Positions 1 through 11,169 of a DNA stretch of 64,000 nt are shown piece after piece. The position numbers and the translations under genes were made by a program. Source of the stretch: Sycon ciliatum (Eukaryota; Porifera; Calcarea; Leucosolenida; Sycettidae). Each line of letters begins with the position of its first letter. The first letter of the stretch is position 1. Under the pieces are notes generated by a model. The model worked only from the letters and a program-made list of their open reading frames with translations, was not told the origin of the DNA and made no database searches. The stretch lies in the NCBI RefSeq assembly GCF_964019385.1, contig NC_088645.1, positions 27,943,034-28,007,033 on the forward strand. The letters are read 5' to 3'.

Positions 1-306
1 ATCTACAGAAGATGAATTTATCAGTAACCCACTAGTTTCAGTGAACCGCCATTCATACTGAGTGCGGTACAGGTACATCAAACCACAGCTGGAAATTTGG
101 TCGTAACCAAGAATGTAGTGATAAATTACAGATTTGATATGTAAACCACTTGCTATGGTAAGTAAATGGCACGACACGTTACGCCCTGGGCTTATTTCGG
201 GCATGGGCGCTAAAACGGACTTGAAGTGTGCACCGCCTATAACTGGGCTTATTATCGGACATGGGCGTTATTTAGGGTGGGCTTATTTACGGAATTTTAC
301 GGTGCG

Positions 307-397
307 GTGTTCGTTAGTGCACATGAGCTGGCCGCACAAACAAACCGAGTTTCTGGCGAGTGAGCTAACGAGTACCCGGTGAGATCGTTTCCACACT
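307..397 (+). repeat. Dispersed repeat, copy 1 (partner at 16225-16315)
   Basis: About 90 bp here match 16225-16315 closely in the same orientation; both contain GAGTTTCTGGCGAG followed by GAGCTAACGAGT and GGTGAGATC. No terminal structure or coding sense is visible. It is probably a fragment of an interspersed element. The flanking 1-306 and 398-801 hold no feature I can support; GGGCTTATT-type motifs recur at 187-290. Confidence 0.6.
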
Positions 398-801
398 ACT
401 AGTGATGAGGGTTGTTTTTTCGGGGTTTTAAGAGTGTTAAGCAGTGAGTTATTTTCCAGCTTTATCTGGGTCTGTCGAGTTGCCGAACGAGAACAGTTGG
501 AAAGCGGTTTCAAATGGCCGTGAAGTTGTGCACCGGTCATTTGTGTCTCAAAGTGTTACTAACTGGTGATGGAGGTCACATTCCACTTGCTATGCCTATC
601 TAAATATAGTGATCACTCTAGCACACAATTTCACGCTCACTATCCGTTTTTGCCGACAATGACGACTTGCGTAATAAAACTAACGTCTAAAATAGACCTT
701 GAATTATCCTAGTTCCAAGCAAACACACAAACATGCTGGTCTATAATAATACCGGTAAATGGCACACTTTTTGCACCCGTTCTCTTCTATTTCCATTCCA
801 G

Positions 802-924
802 GAGGTTGCAAAGTTAGATGTTCCGATGACATCAATGTTGAATCCTGTAATCACGTGATGGGACAAGGCACTGTCAACTGTATTTGTAAACTAAACTATA
901 TATGGGCGGGGAGCAAGTGTGTGG
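802..924 (+). CDS. Internal exon encoding one EGF-like domain (partial gene)
   Basis: The exon is bounded by a pyrimidine-rich acceptor ending CAG at 799-801 and the donor GTAAGT at 925. Read in phase 1 it gives about 40 residues with six cysteines spaced C-x3-C-x8-C-x10-C-x-C-x9-C, ending near YIWAGSKCV. The CxC plus a late aromatic/Gly and final Cys is the EGF-like pattern, an extracellular disulfide-bonded module used in adhesion and receptor proteins. It enters and leaves in phase 1, as shuffled extracellular modules usually do. Its phase fits the transmembrane exon at 1749. Upstream exons are not resolved in 1-801. The protein is therefore inferred to be a type I membrane protein, with partner and ligand unknown. 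The gene may be intact, or a pseudogene. Confidence 0.65.
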
Positions 925-1748
925 GTAAGTGACTTATGTGCTATGCATCACACAACTTCACATTGATGTGTTGTGAATTGTGCCATGGTTCATGCTTGGG
1001 TGAGACAGAGACAGGCGCTGAACACTAATGTCACTGGCAATGTTTGAGTGCACACTCCTGTATGGCAAAACCTATGTGTACTTCACATGGGGATCACTAG
1101 TAGCTGCAATCTAGGTTTTCACTTGCTTCTTTCCATCTCTGCCTTTCTGTGTGTAACGCATATGCTTGTGTGTCGGTATATATGTGCGTGTATTTTGCTG
1201 TGTTCTATTTAGTAGTCTCTCCTACAAGTCCTGTTACCAGTGGTACGTTCGATTCTGTTTCTCCTTGCCTTGCACTTTCAGTGAGTGCATCAAGCACTGC
1301 AATGGGTTTTGAAAACACTGCATGACCACTGTGTTGCATCTACTGGTGCAGAAGTGACCATTAGAGCAGTGACAACAACTTTCTGCAGCATGTACTAGAA
1401 AAAACATGTGTCAGAATTGTTTCTAGCCGCGCAAAGATGTATGTGTCTTTCATGGTGGCTCGGTGTGCACGCTGTATACGTCTAGGCGAGCAAGAATGTA
1501 TGTGTCTTTCATGGTAGGTTCGGTGTGTACTCTGTGTAGGCCCAGTATGCCTGTACCACACCACTCAGTGTGTCAGAAGTAACTAGTTGCTGCTCGACAT
1601 CTCGTACTGAATGCCTCGTTTCTGTTTATGTCCTTTTGTGGCCCAAAATGTCACAACCTACGGTTCAACTACCACTTCATCGGCGCTTCTGCCCACGACG
1701 CCACGACTACTTCACACAAACTCGCTACCTCCTACATCTTATAATCAG

Positions 1749-1911
1749 CTATGTCAAGTGGAACACGATCCTTGCATCCGCCTTCCACTGCCGATGATTC
1801 TACAAAGCAGCGTGTATCAACTGCAGCTATCGTTGGCATTGCTAGTGTAGTAAGCATCGTGACAGTGGCATGTGCCATCCTTCTCACCTTCAAGATGAAG
1901 AAGGTTCACAG
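1749..1911 (+). CDS. Exon encoding juxtamembrane stalk and transmembrane helix (partial gene)
   Basis: A polypyrimidine tract ending in CAG at 1746-1748 precedes the exon and CAG/GTAGGA closes it at 1911/1912. Entered in phase 1, as left by the EGF-like exon, it reads a Ser/Thr-rich stalk and then a hydrophobic stretch of about 23 residues (AAIVGIASVVSIVTVACAIL) followed by a basic stop-transfer FKMKK. This is the signature of a single-pass type I membrane protein. It leaves in phase 2. The tail exon at 5181 enters in phase 2, and a short alternative tail from 2121 also fits (stop at 2156). The region 925-1748 between the exons contains another Ser/Thr-rich frame at 1611-1746 that I treat as intronic or an alternative exon. 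cDNA would decide. Confidence 0.6.
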
Positions 1912-3400
1912 GTAGGATCTTACTATAAATTTCTACTTTATACTGGTGTGGCGGCGGCTTGTGTACTGTTTGCTCTTGGTCTCTACTGTAAATTACCACC
2001 AGAGCACCCCACCTTGATTTCACAGCCAGGGAAAACATAATCCTATGGCAGAGTGCAATAGATTGTGTGCGATGTGAGAGCCTTAGTGTACTAAAGTCAC
2101 ACTTAGGTTTTTGTGTGCAGCTCGTGTCCGCCAAAAGTTAACGTGTATACGGATTGACTGCACAACGTGCAATATGTATACACGGTTCGTGTGGTATGAC
2201 CTACAGGCAGGACACCACGTCCACAATACGAGCAGAAAAGGACGCGCCGTACTCGCTGTACTTTACGCTACTTACGTCTATGCGCTCATAGGATATGAAG
2301 CATGGCTAGTGGCTCTGGAAATTACCTACATCCGAAGTGCCACCAGCAGTTACATGTTGCCCTGCCTTTACAATGAGAAAACCCTGTATGGTGGAGAAAT
2401 GCGCACAGAAACAATTTCGCCTGGTTGCATCATGTGTGAGCGAACAAGGTAGAAACGGAGAAATGGAATGTTACCTACATTTTGGCAAAAATCTGTTTTG
2501 CATGAAGGTCACCTACAACAATCTATTTTTTCAGGTTCCAAAGTTTCAGGCTGCGACTATCTATGAAGGAGTGTTTCAATCCTCTCCATTTTTCGGCACT
2601 AGCAATAGTCCAAGAAGATGGCTGCTACAAACGTTTGAACTTGCACTTCGTGCCAAGACGACTGACTCACGACTGCCGTGTGGAGCACATGAAAAGTACG
2701 TCAGGCGGTCCCCTCGTGAAGCCTGCAAGAAAGCACCACTCTCTGCTCAACACACAGTGTTTCGGGGAATTCCCCTCTCGTCATCACTGACTCATCAGCT
2801 GAACTGGAGTAAGCTGAGTAGGTCTAACGTCTGGAGCAGCCTCCTTCTTCTACAATAACTGCCCAAGTTTCAACATCTCACTTTGACAATAGTTTGATAG
2901 GATCAATTAAAACTGTGCAATTTTTGATCAACATCGATGTGTCCGTTTTTATGTTCGGATTTGAGTACGATCCACCTCTGCATCGCATTTGCAATTGAAG
3001 GGCTCCGATTCAACACGATGTAAAACCGTTTTATGGAAAGTTCAGGAACTGCAGTTTTTCCTTTGTTCTTTTCGGTCTGCACTGCAGCAGCAATGACCTT
3101 TATCGTGTTTTGCAGAAGAACGCAAACTTTAGGCATCATTTTGACTGGGATGTATCTCAATTTGACCCGTAAAACCGACACACACAGACGTCCGTGGCGT
3201 GATGATGAATTCTTCCATTACAAAAAAACGCAAAAGCTCCGGTTTGGTCATTATAGCGTTTTGAATTGGAGCCCTTCAATTGTGTTTATGGATTCTCCAC
3301 AGGCCTTAGCCTAAATCGATTGAGTCTCCGTCATTGCACATGCAAAAAGTATGTCCGAAATAGAGAAAAAAGAAAAAAATATTGTATATAAACGCAGTTG
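1912..3400. other. Putative intron with unresolved alternative exons
   Basis: No recognised domain. Two good acceptors occur: one ending at 2120, followed by a short phase-2 frame to a stop at 2156, and one ending CAG at about 2533, followed by open frames to 2790 or 2858. Either could be an alternative cytoplasmic exon of the EGF/transmembrane gene. I cannot choose from sequence alone. Confidence 0.25.
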
Positions 3401-3556
3401 CATTGATTTTCCAATGGTGGGGTATGGCATAATTGTATATCTGTGCATAACACATTGATTTTCCAATGGTGGGGTATGGCATAGTGGTATGTCTGTGCAT
3501 AACACATTGATTTCTCAATGGTGGAGTATGGCAGAGTGGTATGTCTGTGCATATTA
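3401..3556 (+). repeat. 52-bp tandem repeat, 3 copies
   Basis: The unit beginning CATTGATTTTCCAATGGTGG starts at 3401, 3453 and 3505, giving a 52-bp period. The third copy is the most diverged. Short reading frames across it are artefacts of the repeat. Confidence 0.9.
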
Positions 3557-3580
3557 CACATGCAATGATAACATCCTGAT

Positions 3581-3709
3581 AAGAAGAAGGACAAAATGTT
3601 ACGAGTTATGACTAACTGCCCACCAACGTAACCAGATCTTATACAGTCAGAGAGTGCGACAAAATGGTGGACAGTTATTCATAACTCGTAACATTTTGTC
3701 CTTCTTCTT
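3581..3709. mobile_element. Palindromic (hairpin) MITE-like element
   Basis: Left arm 3581-3625 and right arm 3664-3709 are near-perfect reverse complements (AAGAAGAAGGACAAAATGTT at the outer end, ACGAGTTATG inside) around a loop of about 38 bp. No coding sense. Target duplications were not identified. It sits in the presumed intron of the membrane-protein gene. Confidence 0.7.
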
Positions 3710-3904
3710 TTCACAATAATTTAATTGGCTCACCATCCGAGTTAAATGATAACATCAACAATAATAACAGTTTTGGATAGTCTCCACAGGCCCAAGTCAC
3801 CCCCTGGCAACAAACGTAGAAATCAATTTCACAGTCCGCTCAAGACTCAGTTAGACTGAATTTTCAGCATCCGTAGGAACTCCACCACCCTTCAAAGATT
3901 TAAA

Positions 3905-4130
3905 GTGCAGAAGCAGCTCCTAAAGCGGTGGGAGGCCCACCACCAAAGTGGTCCGAGACCGAAAAGCTCATTTGCTGCATTCATGTTTCCCTCGTGCCAG
4001 GCCACGAGTTTCCTATCGACTATGGGCCGCAGCACAGCTGGAACAAATCCTTCCGCTTCCTGGCAGGACTTGAACCTGGTACCATCTATTTCTCAATCAT
4101 GGTCTTAGACAAACCCCCATGTCAACACCC
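3905..4130 (-). mobile_element. tRNA-derived SINE, antisense copy
   Basis: The reverse complement matches the SINE at 43599-43900 over most of its length, including a B-box-like GGTTCAAGTCC (4067-4077 on this strand), the adjacent GACCATGATTGAG segment and the downstream GGAACTTGTGGCC-like body. The family is therefore dispersed. The 3' tail and target duplications are not clear here, so this copy is older or truncated. Confidence 0.75.
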
Positions 4131-4193
4131 TAGAATACTACCGAATACTGGATTAACGATTTGATTATAGAGACGTAGTAGGCCGTCGAACTC

Positions 4194-4201
4194 TGACGTC
4201 A
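4194..4201. promoter_or_regulatory. Consensus CRE (TGACGTCA)
   Basis: A single perfect TGACGTCA palindrome just upstream of a transposon. It may be chance; no promoter context is evident. Confidence 0.25.
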
Positions 4202-4222
4202 CAGCTTCTTGACAACGCGTAA

Positions 4223-4810
4223 TTACTTGGCCAAGTGGTGCCAAACAAAAGTCGCGTCACCTGCACTTTTCGTGTTTCCAGTGGCAGCAGCATTATGCAG
4301 TGACCACAGCTACAGCATCTTTTTGACTGAGGAGAGCGCCAGCGAGACTATTTATTTCAAATAAACTGCTACTTGTCGCCGAGTTTCTAGTTTTCGCCTT
4401 GTAGAGAAGGAGAAGCCGTAGCTGATTTTTTTGCTTGGCCACTGCTGTGCCTGTACTGTCGTTTGACTTTACATGTAGTCGCCGGCCAAGAAACAATGAT
4501 CGGTGCCTCTGTTATTTATATCACCGTGATCGCTGATTTCTTTTGGTTCTGAGACCAACCAACTCTGGGCTGGTTTCCTTGTCCAGCGGCAAGCGAAAAT
4601 CATAACTCCTATCTCTCAGGTGCTGGGTAACACTCAGCAGGTAAACACTGCACGATGGCTTGAGAGCCAAGGAGAAACTTGTTGAAGTAAAACAAATTTT
4701 GAAGTCGCAATCTGCACCAGCGCGCCCCAGTCAAAGTGATGCTGTAACCGTTGGAAACACGACAAGTGCAGGTGACGCGACTTTTGTTTGTTACCACTTG
4801 GGCTTGTAAC
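4223..4810. mobile_element. Non-autonomous DNA transposon with long terminal inverted repeats
   Basis: The left end (4223-4345) is inversely repeated at the right end (about 4690-4810). Both arms share CCAAGTGGT near the tip, then AAACAAAAGTCGCGTCACCT, then CGTGTTTCC, and a further inner GACTGxGGxGxGC block. The TIRs are over 85 bp at high identity. No transposase is seen. The tips read TTAC and GTAA; a TA-type target is possible but unproven. The element lies between the transmembrane and tail exons. Confidence 0.75.
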
Positions 4811-5111
4811 TACATGTGACTACGAGTTTTCAGGCAGCGTGACGTAGGCACTTCGACAGCCTATAGCAGAATAGAAAAGAAGCACTGGCAAGAAAGTAAT
4901 GAAAAGACACGAAGTTTATCTGGTCAGTACAACACTGATGGCGTGCTCATTACCACAATCTCCCAAACATAGCTGCACAAAACAATAAAACGAGAACATG
5001 GAGAAAAGGATCCATGTGGGCTCAAAACCCATGGCGAGTAGAAGTTACATAGAATAAATGATAGAGCAGAATGGTTTTATATGACGAGCGTCAGAATTGC
5101 AGTTCATTCTT

Positions 5112-5149
5112 TTCGATGTACTTGCACTTAAAAGTGCAAGTACATCGAA
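5112..5149. repeat. Perfect 18-bp-stem hairpin with 2-nt loop
   Basis: The arm TTCGATGTACTTGCACTT is followed by AA and then its exact reverse complement. It ends 31 bp before the proposed tail exon at 5181, so in RNA it would fold beside the branch-point/acceptor region. Confidence 0.9.
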
Positions 5150-5180
5150 CTTATTGGTGTCATCAATTCCACTTCAACAG

Positions 5181-5448
5181 GACACTGCCTGTGGACTCTC
5201 CTGCCACTGTCCCCGTGGATATCCTGCCCCCCAACACCACCGAGGAGGAAGGTGGTGATGACCAACAGGCTGCAGCCCAGCCAGACACAACCACAACAAC
5301 AATTGCAGTCAGCCAACGGGTACCGCAAAGGTCAACGACTAAATGCAAGGTGGCACGACCATTTGTAGTTGTTGCACCCGCAACGAAATCCCATGTATAC
5401 TCAATTGAAGAAGTATCTTCTTCCGGGGAGATTGAACTGCTGACGTAG
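5181..5448 (+). CDS. Candidate terminal exon: acidic, Thr-rich cytoplasmic tail
   Basis: The acceptor CTTCAACAG ends at 5180. Entered in phase 2, matching the exit phase of the transmembrane exon at 1911, it reads about 88 residues to a TAG at 5446-5448. Composition is Pro/Asp/Glu/Thr-rich with a poly-Thr run, then a Lys/Arg patch and a C-terminal Tyr-containing acidic stretch (HVYSIEEV). No domain is recognised. Such low-complexity tails with a terminal tyrosine motif are common in receptors, but a signalling role is inference only. No AATAAA poly(A) signal was noticed in the next kilobase. It could also be a chance frame. Confidence 0.4.
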
Positions 5449-6579
5449 TTATGTAAGTCCACTTCCTACAACCCAGCACTACTTATACATGGAAAGTTTA
5501 AGGTTGCATTTGTTCGGTCATTCCCCGAATGGGCATGAAATGCAGTCGGTACCCATTGCGGAATCGGAATGAGGGTAGCAAACAAACCCGCCCGCGTTGA
5601 CTAGTGAATCTGGCGTTTTGTGCAACTCTGGAAATGATGGTTGGTTGTTTTGTTTGTATACCAGCTTCACCTGTTGTTTTGTAGCCTTGCCAAGGCTATC
5701 GGTAGTTACTTTTTTGCTTGCGCACATTTCTGCATGCCCCTTACAACAGTCCAGATGATGGTGCGGCCAAACGCGGCGTAGATCTACGAGCACCCGTGAC
5801 TAGGGTGCCTATACATGGCGTTTGTCCACTACTTCATCATGACTATTCGACACCTCGTCTCAGACACAGAAACATCTCTAGTTCTACACGTAACTGAGGC
5901 TCTTTTTTTATTTGACAGAAATTAGGCACTGCAGTGAGCAGAAACCAAGTGGCAGGCTCAGTACCTGTTTGGAAGATTAGGTGCTGTGGATCGTGGGGCT
6001 CGACAATGAGTTCTTGCTAGTCTCGCTGTGATTCTAGAGGCCCTGCTCGACGATGAGGAGGAGAGGTGCGAGGCCATCTTTCCAGTTCTTATCCTGTGCG
6101 AACACTTTCTCAGGCAGCCAAGGGTCAAAATACCACCAACAAGTAACTATGCCGAGCTTGCAGTGCCGCCCTATACCCTATACAATGTCCGGCAACATTG
6201 CGTATGGCAAGAATCGAGTTTAAAGTTTGTTGGCGGAGGTATGCAACAGCGACAAAGGCCACAGTGGCCGAAGCGCATTGTCATTCCGCTCGGAATGAGA
6301 ACTCATTCCACTTTTTGTTTGGAATCGCCGACAACGATTCTGCTCCATTCATTCAGCGACCGGAATCGGCATTGCGCGAACACAGCCGAATGTATCAAAC
6401 AAACGTACTGGAACCAAAACAAGGTGCAATGACTTTGAAACAAGCGCAACCTGTGTCTGATGTTGCTGTTGTAGAAGTTTATTTAACGTCGCACCACAAA
6501 CAGAGGGTATCGTCTCCTTTGATACATGTGGACGACATAGGATGATGCTTTCCAACTGTTTCCTTCCATGCACTGTCCA
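5449..6579. other. No gene recognised
   Basis: Unique-looking sequence with short unsupported frames. Several GGAATCGG/GGAATGAG motifs recur around 5560-5575 and 6280-6370, suggesting a decayed repeat. Confidence 0.4.
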
Positions 6580-7076
<497 letters not shown>

Positions 7077-7124
7077 TTCCAGGTTCTTGAACTCACACAA
7101 GGTTTTGTACGTGAACTGCACTTT

Positions 7125-8432
7125 ATGTGTTTACCATTTCTGAAGAAATGGTCAGGCCTACCTCGATGCGCAAACTCTGCCATTCTTTTTTTTGGCAGTC
7201 GCAAACGCTTTGGCTTACGCCTCCACTACCTTCCTACGGTGTGGAAAAAGTGCCAGTCCATCAAATGGCACATTCTTCGATCGAGTGGGGACGCGCGCAT
7301 GAGGGCGCTGTACACTCTTTGTCGGAGTAAGGATGCGAAGCTGACAAAGCGATATGCGGCGACAATAGAGCTGGAGTGTGCAGAGGCATCAGTAGATTCA
7401 GGGACTCTCCGTCCACCGTCATCTTCAAGTCATCGTGCAGGGTTGGGTGCTCGTGCTCCGAAGCAGCATTCCAAACCCCCGAGGAAGGATCTCCTTCAAA
7501 CATTTGAGGAGATCAACGCGCAGGAGCAGATTTTGAGGCTGAAGACTCTTCAGGTGCAAGGCAAGTGGTTGGAGTGGACATCGGTGATGTGGCAGGACCT
7601 CTCGTGGAAATTCCTTTTGTACGGTGGTACTGGTAAGGATTTGAAATTTCTTCTCGCATCAACCCTCGACGTGCTACCTTCTCCGACGAACCTACGCCGT
7701 TGGGGAAACACCGTAGTGGATCCGTACTGTAGTTTGTGCTGTGCCTGGGCCTGTACTACGCGCCACGTGCTTGGCGCTTGGCGCGTAGCGCTGGACCAGG
7801 GACGTTACACCTGGAGGCACGACAACGTACTCGGGGTCATCGTCAGGAACATGCGTGAGGAGATTCGAATCCGCACTGCTGCAAACACCGTACAAACCGA
7901 AAATTCGAATGAGCTTGACTTCATCTCGTTTTGCAAGGCGGGAGAGAAGCCAGTTCGCGTTCAGCCCAGACGAAAGTTGGTTACGACTGATCTCCTGTCA
8001 GCGGCCTCAGACTGGAAACTTCTTGTCGACTCAGTTAGTGCAAAGATTTCTTTCCCTAGCTGTGTTGCACTTACCACCCTAAGACCAGATATAGTTCTGT
8101 ACTCTACGAGTCGTAGGATTGTATTCTGGATGGAGTTGACAGTTTGTGCTGAGGACAGATTCAGTGTCAGTAACTCGCGGAAGGACAGGCGGTATGCGGA
8201 TCTGGCCGATCAATGCCGAGCAAACGGGTGGCAGGTCGTTTCTTTTTCGGTTGAGGTAGGTGTGCGTGGTTTCATCCCGGACTCTCTTCGGAGGGCTCTG
8301 AAAGCGCTTGGGTTTTCTAATCGAAGAATAAAATTTATTTGTAATTTGTGCAGTAAGACGTCTCTGCGAAGCAGCTACATCATCTGGTTGCGACGTCAAC
8401 AAAAACACTGGTCGGAAGATCCACTTTTCTGA
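7125..8432 (+). pseudogene. Non-LTR retrotransposon ORF C-terminus with restriction-like endonuclease (R2/NeSL/HERO-type), 5'-truncated
   Basis: This 435-residue open frame is the C-terminal part of a non-LTR retrotransposon polyprotein; the reverse transcriptase proper is missing, lost at the adjacent (TC)n tract. Seen in order: a degenerate CCHC knuckle near residues 202-220 (CSLC then RHVLGAW), RYTWRHD near 225-232, and PDIVL near 321 followed by MELTV, which correspond to the Asp and Glu of the PD-(D/E)XK-like nuclease, then a GWQV...EVGVRGF segment. In this enzyme class the nuclease nicks the target site for target-primed reverse transcription. The last Cys of the knuckle is replaced by Trp (codon TGG). 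The frame runs on to a natural-looking stop, so the copy may be fairly young. Clade is uncertain. Confidence 0.8.
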
Positions 8433-8839
8433 GGTACTGTATGTGGTGCTCCGTTTATTGAGGTGCGTTGAAATTTATTCTCTTTATCTTATTATTTCTT
8501 TTCTCTAATTTCCCCATATGAGTTCCTATCAGTTGCTTTGAACACCTTGAGTGGAGAGCGCTTGCTCGAGCGTTGAACCGGGTTCTTAATCCACCATACC
8601 CAGTTCGCAAGGCTGGGCGGGTTTGTGAGCAGGCTTTCATTTCATCTTTTCTTATTATTTCTTATTATTTCTGCTTTTCATCTCATTACAAAATTCTGCG
8701 CTTTTTCTCCATCTGCGCATAAAATCTAGACTGACAACCTGCTTGGTAAATCATGCACCTGCTTTCAGGCGTAAAAACCCTGTTGTAGAGGTCTCAGTCC
8801 TCATTTGTTAGACTTACCTGTCTTTATAAATGTAACTTA

Positions 8840-8842
<3 letters not shown>
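8433..8842. other. Probable 3' UTR of the retrotransposon and unassigned sequence
   Basis: T-rich sequence with TTATTATTTCTT motifs follows the stop codon. No poly(A) tail or target duplication could be fixed. Confidence 0.3.
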
Positions 8843-8920
<78 letters not shown>

Positions 8921-8932
8921 TTCTCTCTCTCA
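8843..8932. repeat. (TC)n microsatellite
   Basis: About 90 bp of TC dinucleotides with two late interruptions. Confidence 0.97.
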
Positions 8933-9121
8933 ATGTTATCGTCATCGGCCTTTGTTGGCCGTGAGCAACTACTCCTGCTTCCTCATTGTGTCTGTCTTTC
9001 CCTGTTGTTTTTCTCTCTTCCTCTCCATCTTCCTGTACTCCAGAGCCTCGGGCAAGCCTATCTGAAACTATGCCACGCTTCTTCCAGCTGACGCGCTCGG
9101 GTGTGTCTGTCACTATCGGCC

Positions 9122-9535
9122 CTAACACGCATGCACAACCACACATGCACACCCACACAGGCACATCCACGCATGCACAGCATAGTGGACTTCGTAAAAA
9201 ATAAAAAAATAAATAAAAATAAAAATCCGCGCATGCACATCCACACGTGCACATCCACACATGCACATCCACGCATGTACATCCACATCCACGCATGCAC
9301 ACCCACACATGCGCTCCCATGCATGCCCATCCACGCATGCGCTCCCATGCATGCACACCCACACATGCACACCCACGCATGCACATCCACGCATGCACAT
9401 CTACACATGCACATCCACACATGCACATCCACGCATGTACATCCACATCCACGCATGCACACCCACACATGCGCTCCCATGCATGCACACCATCGCATGT
9501 ACACCCACTGCCACTCAACCACATACACATGCGTT
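9122..9535 (+). repeat. GCATGCACAYCCAC-type minisatellite
   Basis: Repeated units of 12-20 bp built from GCATGCACATCCAC and GCTCCCAT variants. A block near 9280-9340 recurs at 9440-9490, so higher-order duplication occurred. An A-rich interruption lies at 9195-9225. Met-His-Thr reading frames are artefacts. Confidence 0.9.
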
Positions 9536-9539
9536 CCCG

Positions 9540-9540
<1 letters not shown>

Positions 9541-9584
<44 letters not shown>

Positions 9585-9595
9585 GCGCGCGCGCA
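9541..9595. repeat. (CA)n followed by (CG)n
   Basis: About 20 CA dinucleotides run directly into GCGCGCGCGCGC, a classic alternating purine-pyrimidine tract able to form Z-DNA. Confidence 0.95.
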
Positions 9596-9599
9596 TGTG

Positions 9600-11000
9600 T
9601 TCGCACTAACACATACACGTGCACTAACACATACACACACCTGCTTACCAACACCCTTTCACAATGCTTTCCTGTCCACTCTGTTTTTTCTGCGTGCAGT
9701 CCTCCCCAATGTTGTGTATATTTTGAGCATCGCAGGATGTGATTGCATGTCCTATGTTTTTGTATTTTAGCTCTTTCTGTTTTTTTCCTTTACACTTGTA
9801 GAGATAGTATCCCTAGTTTCTTGGTGGAAGTTGCCTGAGCTAGTTTAGCAAGCTGTATGCTTCCTTTAAAATATACATAACTGTATGGTATGTACTCACA
9901 CTATGTTTTGTGGCCGATTTTGACCAGTCCCCAGTTTCGGTTTCCTTTCGCCTCGAGCAGCACTCCCTTTTTCTTTTCTTTTTAGTGATTGACTTTGTAT
10001 TGATCTGCTGTGACTATGATACTACGAGGAAAGTTGCTGTTTCTTCTATTCGGTGCATTGCCCTTTCTTGCCTGCTTCAGCGCTAGCAAGGCGCAGTGCA
10101 TTTGTTGCAAATATGTCATCAGATTTCCAAATTATATCTTTTGTGAGTTTTAAATGAAATTTTGAATTTGAATCGCAGTGAAGGACCGTTTCTGGGGTTT
10201 GCAGGTAGAAGTAAAGTCTCCAAAAAAATTAACCTTTTTTGTAATTTTGGCATGTTACCGTGCAGAAAGTTTATCGATGTTTGTAAGACGGAAAGAACAT
10301 GCATGGCTGTTTGCGCATCTTTACACAGACATGTCAAACCGGGTTCACGATAACGTTTCTTCAAATAAGGGAAAAATTGGTAATTAAAACGCTAGACATT
10401 GCGACTCGTTATACTTTCCAGTTTTACAGTATTGCAGGTTGTGGACGTGACTTCTTGAGTCGAGGAATACATGTAGGTAGTGAATGGGAGTAGATGGCAG
10501 CAGGACGGTATGTATTTAGAGGGAGTACTATGTACTAGCTCTGTACCTAATTAAACTGAGCACAGTCATGAGCAACCCGGTGTTCAACATCATGCACTGT
10601 TACAATACCAGCCAATACAGCTAATCAGTGTGAATGCCGGAGCCGCAGACGATAGCAGATTGCGACCAAGTAGACACATCTACTGTGTTCTGCACACGCT
10701 GGTCATCGGGTAGATGGACATGTATCCGGTCCAATGGTCCAGTGCTCCACGCATTGCATTCAGACTTCACTGCACTGTTGAATAGCAGGCGTTGAGTCAT
10801 ACTCCCCGCCGGGATGCTTCACCAGCCAATACACCTAATCAGTGTGGCAATATGACTGGCTGCATGTTCACACAATACTCACACCTAACAAAGAGTAGAG
10901 ACAGAGCACGTTCAGGTTGGGTGTTTCCTAAACCTGACTCTTGTTCACGATTACCAACCGGGGACGCATGTTCCAAGCACTGGACGGACGGTCCGGGCTC
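9600..11000. other. No gene recognised
   Basis: AT-rich sequence with short frames only. I see no domain, inverted repeat or RNA gene. Confidence 0.4.
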
Positions 11001-11168
11001 CAGTGGCAAGTCCAGTGGCAAGTCCAGTGGCAAGTCCAGTGGCAAGTCCAGTGGCAAGTCCAGTGGCAAGTCCAGTGGCAAGTCCAGTGGCAAGTCCAGT
11101 GGCAAGTCCAGTGGCAAGTCCAGTGGCAAGTCCAGTGGCAAGTCCAGTGGCAAGTCCAGTGGCAAGTC
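11001..11168 (+). repeat. 12-bp minisatellite, 14 perfect copies
   Basis: The unit CAGTGGCAAGTC repeats without error and is followed by a partial fifteenth copy. Because 12 is a multiple of 3 all frames stay open; one reads Ser-Ser-Gly-Lys repeats within a 143-residue frame (10792-11223). Coding is possible but unsupported. Confidence 0.97.
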
Positions 11169-11169
11169 C

